Shown: positions 58,742-64,000 of the stretch, piece after piece
Layout: each line of letters starts with the position of its first letter
How positions within the stretch are numbered: the stretch's first letter is position 1
Origin: Xestospongia muta
Lineage: Eukaryota; Porifera; Demospongiae; Haplosclerida; Petrosiidae
NCBI GenBank assembly: GCA_963693285.1
Contig: OY848918.1
Coordinates: 4,035,876 to 4,099,875 of the forward strand
Direction: 5' to 3'
Length of the DNA: 64,000 nucleotides
The notes under the pieces: model-generated
What the model was told of the DNA's origin: nothing
The model's database searches: none
Seen by the model: the letters and a program-made list of their open reading frames with translations, nothing else
Program-made: the position numbers and the translations under genes

Positions 58742-59172
58742 ATACTATCAGTGGCCATATATTGGTAATATTACTGGTATGTCCAATATACTACCAGTAG
58801 ACATATACTGGTAATATTACTAATATATCCAATATACTACCAGCGGACATATACTGGTAATATTACTGATATATCCAATATACTACAAGTGGACATGTAC
58901 TGGTAATATTACTGATATATCTAATATACTACCAGTGGACATGTACTGGTAATATTACTGATATATCTAATATACTACCAGTGGACATGTACTGGTAATA
59001 TTACTGATATATCTAATATACTACCAGTTGACATGTGCTGGTAATATTACTGATATATATAATATTCTACCAGTGGACATGTACTGGTAATATTACTGAT
59101 ATATCTAATATACTACCAGTGGACATGTACTGGTAATATTACTGATATATCTAGTATACTACCAGTGGACAT
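58742..59172. repeat. 46-bp minisatellite array 5
   Basis: The longest array, about nine units, mostly of the ACATGTACTGG version in the middle and ACATATACTGG at the ends. Confidence 0.88.
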
Positions 59173-59993
59173 ATCCATAGAAATTCCAGTAATAAGGCTT
59201 AAGTACTTTTGACTACCATATATACACAGCTGCATTTATTATGGCCAGAGATAAGAGGGCTGAGGGCTTTTATGTGGTCTGGGGTCTCCACTGTTATCAT
59301 AGTATCACACATTTACGCATGCTTGAGTACTTTTATTTACCAGAATGTTTTGACTTCAGTATTTGTACTATTATAGTCTAATGTCTTTGCTTTAAATTTA
59401 GTAACCCTTATTGCTATTTCCTTAGATTAAATAAGTCACAGTCACAAAGAAGCCTGAAACTTTATCTTTCTTGGTATATCAATATCACCAACATCACAAA
59501 GGTCTATCTATATATAGATATTGTAGAGAAAATAGTTTTTTGTATGACTGGATTTGAAATACAACATTTATACACTTATATCAACACTTAGTAGTGGCCA
59601 GATAGATCAATATTACATGATAATATAGTATTTTATACAAATTTATACAAAATTTCTAGTTTACATCTACTCTAATAGTAACTTCCATATTATAATTGTA
59701 AACATATATATATATTAGTCAGGTAAATTGTTTTACATGTGTCTGTCCACAGTCAAGCTAATCTAACTGAAGCCAAAGTGTGTTGGTCTGGACACATTAC
59801 ATGCAGCTGTGTACATCTGATAGTCCATTGCTCTAAACAAACAGAAGGATATAGTAATATTAATATTTGAGATATTACATTAAAGTCATATTAATGTAGA
59901 ATACAAATACTGTTGACACAACTGAGTGTAGTGTGGGCAGAGATGAAACAACTACTTATCTCAACTGGTGTCACTCCACTATAGTGTATACGT
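59173..59993. other. Repeat flank and AT-rich DNA
   Basis: Begins with the AATAAGGCTTAAGTACTTT flank also found after array 1 (16,760). No gene is recognised. A short fragment near 59,810-59,960 resembles the TGTGGCCAG repeat family. Confidence 0.45.
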
Positions 59994-60113
59994 GGTGTGT
60001 TCCAATTTTGGTATGATACTAAAAGACATCCATATAATTGGGACATCTTGTTGACGATATTGAGATTACCAAATGTAAATGAACAAGACATTCCTAACCA
60101 ATTAGTTCAATAG
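59994..60113 (+). pseudogene. Death-domain exon relic 3
   Basis: The C-terminal half of the death-domain module is open for 39 codons: GVFQFWYDTKRHPYNW, then ILLTILRLPNVNE, then IPNQLVQ and TAG. The N-terminal half is missing. It converges on receptor fragment 9 about 215 bp away, the same arrangement as at 39.3 and 55.5 kb. Confidence 0.65.
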
Positions 60114-60327
60114 TGATTGTACTAACTCAACTGTAGAGTTTGTATGTTTATTGTTTTATTGTTTTACTATGTTTTTTTACTTATACAAAGGTTTAATTAA
60201 TTTTTATATTTTCACTGGTGCAATGTGATAAAGTATCACTCGTGTCTTTCTTGTCATAGCACTCAAATTGGCAAAGATATGGAGCAAATAGAATAACTAA
60301 ACAATAACAATATTTAAACACACATTG

Positions 60328-60737
60328 CTACTGGTCAATGTTTATCACACCATACGCAGAACATACCTTCATTTCTAGTTCAGTAGTAGGTAGTGTATTA
60401 GTGATCATATCAACATTCTCATATTGAGATATAACTTGATGAGGGACAGTATCTGTTAGTGGATTAACAGTAGATGGTACAGTACCTACAATGGATAATA
60501 TCATTTACAAACTATTCCCACTGTTAGTATTACCTTGTCTCAGTAACTTAGTCCTTCTTATCCAACATATCACTATATGTACTAGTACAGTACCTACAAT
60601 GGATAATACCATTTACAAACTATTCCCACTGTTAGTATTACCTTGTCTCAGTAACTTAGTCCTTCTTATCCAACATATCACTACATGTACTAGTACAGTA
60701 CATACAAGTAATAGAACTGACACACCCACTAGACTAC
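60328..60737 (-). pseudogene. Receptor copy 9, tail and membrane exons with internal duplication
   Basis: Tail exon 60328-60485 keeps YENV and AYGVI, but one lost base moves the stop to 60328-60330. A complete membrane exon lies at 60642-60737. Between them, about 108 bp (start near 60,486, repeated from 60,594) covering the tail-membrane intron and most of the membrane exon is tandemly duplicated. No ectodomain exons are present upstream. Confidence 0.75.
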
Positions 60738-61140
60738 CTATAGATATAACCAACGAGAAGGTTACTGAAGTATTTACAACTCTAGTTAATGAGGTTATTT
60801 TAATTAATAGTAATAATATATTATCATTCAGTTCATTTTTAGACACTACATTCAGTGGAGTAGAAATATGAATAAGATTGGGTGGGGGAGGGCAATCAGA
60901 TTGTATTTGATCTTTTATCAGACCTATTTGATAATTAATCATGTTGGTTGGTGTTATATGTACCTCTATTCCTACTCCACTGTTATTTATTAATTACCTC
61001 CTTGAGCAGCTGTCATACAAATTGTGTTTCAGTTCAAATATTTATCTTCATAACAATTGTGATAATAATTGTCATGTTTAATAACATAGTTACCTAAACA
61101 CTCATTTGTGCTAATTAAATCAGTAGGAGTAAATAAGTAG
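60738..61140. other. Non-coding, nothing recognised
   Basis: AT-rich sequence with a GGTGGGGGAGGGCAATCAGATTG tract at about 60,880; a similar GGGGGGGAGAATCAGATTG tract occurs near 62,640. No gene. Confidence 0.4.
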
Positions 61141-61390
61141 TATATTATTACTGATATATCTAATATACTACCAGTGGACATATACTGGTAATATTACTGA
61201 TATATCTAATATACTACCAGTGGACATATACTAGTAATATTACTGATATATCTATTATACTACCAGTGGACATGTACTGGTAATACTACTGATATATCTA
61301 ACATACTACCAGTGGACATATACTAGTAATATTACTGATATATCCAATATACTACCAGTGGACATATACTGGTAATATTACTGATATGTC
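61141..61390. repeat. 46-bp minisatellite array 6
   Basis: About five and a half units. Two contain CTAGTAATATTACTG in place of CTGGTAATATTACTG. Confidence 0.87.
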
Positions 61391-61554
61391 TATAATGTTA
61401 TCTCTTGAAGATATATTAAGTTTTGAAAATTTAATTTCAAAAAAGTCAGTACACTAAAAAGGCAACCAAATAAGAGACTTATATAGACTAGATAATAATA
61501 TTCATACATTGTAAACAAGATATTCATACATTGTGAACAAGTATGATGCAGTAC

Positions 61555-62000
61555 ATGACTGAATAAAGAAAGCTCCAAATAAGGTAAAAAACTGCTACAA
61601 AAGTTCAATGAAGCATGGTCTTTCTACCAGAGAGATGGCACCAAGATGGACAGATGTGTGGCGCCTTAGGTGTAGCAGGGCTAATGGAGTCATATACATC
61701 TAGTCATTCTCACTCAGGAAGTCAGCTGAAGAGAGCATCCTTTAACAGCTCGAAACACTCCGCTATGAGTAACCGAAGATCTCGATTTCATGGTCGTCGT
61801 CAGAGATACCGTCGTGCTCCTAAGAGCAAGGAAGCACATTACCATCACAGACTAGATGTATATGACTCCATTAGCCCTGCTACACCTAAGGCTCCACACA
61901 TCTGTCCATCTTGGTGCCATCTGTCTGGTAGAAAGACCATGCTTCATTGAACTTTTGTAGCAGTTTTTTACCTTATTTGGAGCTTTCTTTATTCAGTCAT
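61555..62000. mobile_element. Foldback element with about 150-bp inverted repeats and GC-richer core
   Basis: Left arm 61555-61705 starts ATGACTGAATAAAGAAAGC and the right arm 61849-62000 ends with its complement, with only a few mismatches. The core (about 61,706-61,848) has an unusually high GC content for this window. The open frame across it (61,615-61,950) is partly arm and partly its own complement and is not believed to be a gene. No clear target duplication was found. It lies between minisatellite arrays. Confidence 0.75.
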
Positions 62001-62187
62001 TGAAAAGTGTGTAGGGCCAGGTGATGCTGTGCTGCTCAAGTTAGTATCCACTGTGTTGGCATCTTGAGCACCTATTCACTGAACCTTGTGCTGTTTATAG
62101 GGTCTGGCTTGACTGTCAGTCATACTGGTATTTTTCGAAAGGGTTGTGCAACACTATTATTCAGTACATTGGTTCACTTCAATTAAA

Positions 62188-62300
62188 GTTACTGATATGT
62201 CTAATATACTACCAGTGGACACATACTGGTAATATTACTGATATATCTGATATACTACCAGTAGACATATACTGGTAATATTATAATATATTACCACTGG
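62188..62300. repeat. 46-bp minisatellite array 7 (short)
   Basis: Two and a half units, followed by a degenerate AATAAGGCCTAAAC flank like those after arrays 1 and 5. Confidence 0.8.
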
Positions 62301-62414
62301 GCATATAACACAGAGTTTCCTCTAATAAGGCCTAAACATTTTACAAAGCTATAAATAGTGTGACCAGAGAGAAAAGGCCAGTTGTGTAACCTTGGTGATA
62401 CTCAGGAATTTGGA

Positions 62415-62625
62415 ATCAATAAGCATAGAGATATAATGATAACATGATATTCTACTGTTTAATACTATTATGTTATTGATACATATTTATTACTATTATC
62501 CATTAATAGAACTTTGACTATCAGGTGTACACAGTTGCATGTCGTGTGGCCAGAAATAGGAGTGTCTGTAATGTGATAGGATTGTAGAGTACCAGAAAAA
62601 TGATATCAATTAGATAAATATGACA
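62415..62625. repeat. Dispersed repeat with TGTGGCCAGAAATAGG
   Basis: Close match to 20,136-20,345 and, in its second half, to 39,665-39,785. Non-coding. Confidence 0.7.
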
Positions 62626-62744
62626 AAAATTAAGATTGAGGGGGGGGAGAATCAGATTGTCTCCAGGCATTATTTATAATTAATCATGCAGGTATATAAT
62701 TATATAGCTTGTTGGGTGGCTTGCCCCCTGTCACCTATTTCTAC

Positions 62745-63052
62745 TATCTAATATACTACAAGTGGACATGTACCGGTAATATTACTGATATATCTAATAT
62801 ACTACCAGTGGACATGTACTGGTAATATTACTGATATATCCAATATACTAACAGTGGACATATACTGGTAATATTACTGATATATCTAATATACTACCAG
62901 TGGACACATACTGGTAATATTACTGATATATCTAATATACTACCAGTGGACATGTACTGGTAATATTACTGATATATCCAATATACTAACAGTGGACATA
63001 TACTGGTAATATTACTGATATATCTAATATACTACCAATGGACATGTACTTG
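62745..63052. repeat. 46-bp minisatellite array 8
   Basis: Nearly seven units. A three-unit block including the ACTAACAGTGGACATATAC variant occurs twice, so the array grew by multi-unit duplication. Confidence 0.87.
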
Positions 63053-63515
63053 TGTTATCATACTTTGTAAGTACTTCATATCTTATCACAAAGTCTTGAT
63101 CAATTGAGAGGTAGAGAGGATCTAACTCTTTTATCATTGTACTTGATACAACTACACCATGTTTGGAAAGTTTTGAGAATTGATGGGTATATCATAATTA
63201 TAATACTATACATTATGAACAATAGAGATAACAAAATTGGTGTAGTTGTAAATATAATTTCTAATTAATATTTATAACTAAAGTGTGCTTTTTAAACATT
63301 CATTTTAAAGAATATTATACATTCAATAATATTTTAAATATAATGTTCTTCCCAGAATTGAGTAATCCTAAAATTTCTCCTTTTCTTGACTATAGTAGCA
63401 TATATATTATGTACTAAGCCCATTAACTAACTATATAGAATCTACATACACTGATATATATTATATGTGATGTTAGAAATATCAGTTTGTATATATCATG
63501 TAGTAGTTTCCTATC
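63053..63515. other. AT-rich spacer
   Basis: No gene or recognised repeat. Confidence 0.45.
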
Positions 63516-64000
63516 ATCACCACAAACCAACCCATTGATTGAATAATAGTAAACACTTAAAGCTTTATGGTTTCTAGAGGTAGAGAGATTCAATACAGCT
63601 GCCACGTTCTTAGTTTAAGTATTTGACCCTCTTCCACTAAGGGTTGGTTGACCATAACCTTTACCACATTAAAGGAGGGGTAATATAGCCACAATTGTCT
63701 GCTATTTTACTAAAATTTATTACTGAATAATTAGTATTGAGTTATATTGTTCACTATAACATGTTCACTAGATAGGTATACTGAACTGGCCTACTTGTCA
63801 GGTGTTAAGCTATAGCTAAAGCTGATGAAAGAGGAACTACATCACTTGAGAGTTTTCATTGTTGTATACCTTAATATATCAATCAAGTTAATAATCATTA
63901 TGTCAAATTGTTAACTAATTAAAATCAAACTAATTCTAAATGTATCAATTTCACATTGAAATACAACATCTTAACTACCAGAGATAGTCACTCACAAACA
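63516..64000. repeat. 1.1-kb interspersed repeat, copy III (cut by window end)
   Basis: Matches the first 480 bases or so of copies I and II, starting near AAACCAACCCATTGATTGAAT. The rest lies outside the window. Confidence 0.8.

Noticed and set aside
61615..61950. Open frame of 111 codons with a basic, His/Ser/Arg-rich centre
   Set aside because: It runs from one arm of a foldback element through the core into the complementary arm. Its ends encode parts of each other's complement, and no family resemblance is seen.
16407..63052. CRISPR-like arrays (regular repeats with an inverted repeat)
   Set aside because: The whole 46-bp unit is conserved with no unique spacers, and the surroundings are eukaryotic. 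These are minisatellites.
1..64000. tRNA or rRNA genes
   Set aside because: No cloverleaf with conserved A and B boxes and no rRNA-like conserved blocks were recognised by eye; a tRNAscan run would be decisive.

Overview
The window reads as nuclear DNA of an early-branching animal, most likely a demosponge such as Amphimedon. It is very AT-rich, its introns are minute (many 42-50 nt), it carries animal-type TRAPPC4 and ZNHIT2 orthologues, and it holds lineage-expanded Ig/FN3 membrane receptors with death-domain relics beside them. The species is inferred from style and gene content, not proven.

Layout. 1-673: relics of a ZNHIT2 last exon and of a receptor tail. 1,479-6,551: two tandem minus-strand receptor copies (copy 1 broken, copy 2 intact). 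7,306-10,474: TRAPPC4 (-) and ZNHIT2 (+), head to head across 95 bp. 10,601-15,766: two more distant members of the receptor class (C and D). 16-25 kb: gene-poor DNA with a 46-bp minisatellite and interspersed repeats. 25.0-29.3 kb: a partial membrane protein, an orphan terminal exon and intact receptor copy 3. 29.4-35.6 kb: repeats, foldback elements and a decayed transposon-like gene. 35.7-37.6 kb: receptor copy 4, inverted and broken. 38.0-39.7 kb: death-domain exons. 39.7-42.7 kb: repeats. 43.2-54.7 kb: tandem copies 5 (frameshifted), 6 and 7 (both intact). 55-64 kb: truncated receptor tails, death-domain relics and three copies of a 1.1-kb repeat joined to the minisatellite.

The main theme is a family of type I receptors. 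The order is signal peptide, one Ig domain, one FN3 domain, two Cys-containing modules, a membrane segment and a short tail with two tyrosines, one usually in a YxN (Grb2-SH2-like) context. Exon lengths are almost constant and most introns are phase 1. By hand-spliced reading, copies 2, 3, 6 and 7 are intact at 533, 589, 593 and 591 aa. Receptors C (562 aa) and D (471 aa) share the plan with diverged sequence. Differences between copies cluster in two Ig segments (the C-C' and F-G regions) in a mosaic pattern, as in germline-diversified recognition receptors.

Several receptor 3' ends face the 3' end of an oppositely oriented gene or relic that ends in a death domain or in a related C-terminus. 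This suggests an ancestral convergent receptor / death-domain cassette, now largely decayed here. Relics of the TRAPPC4 last exon beside copies 3, 5 and 6 mark copy 2's locus as the likely source of the duplications. Splice sites were called by eye and all exon coordinates are predictions.
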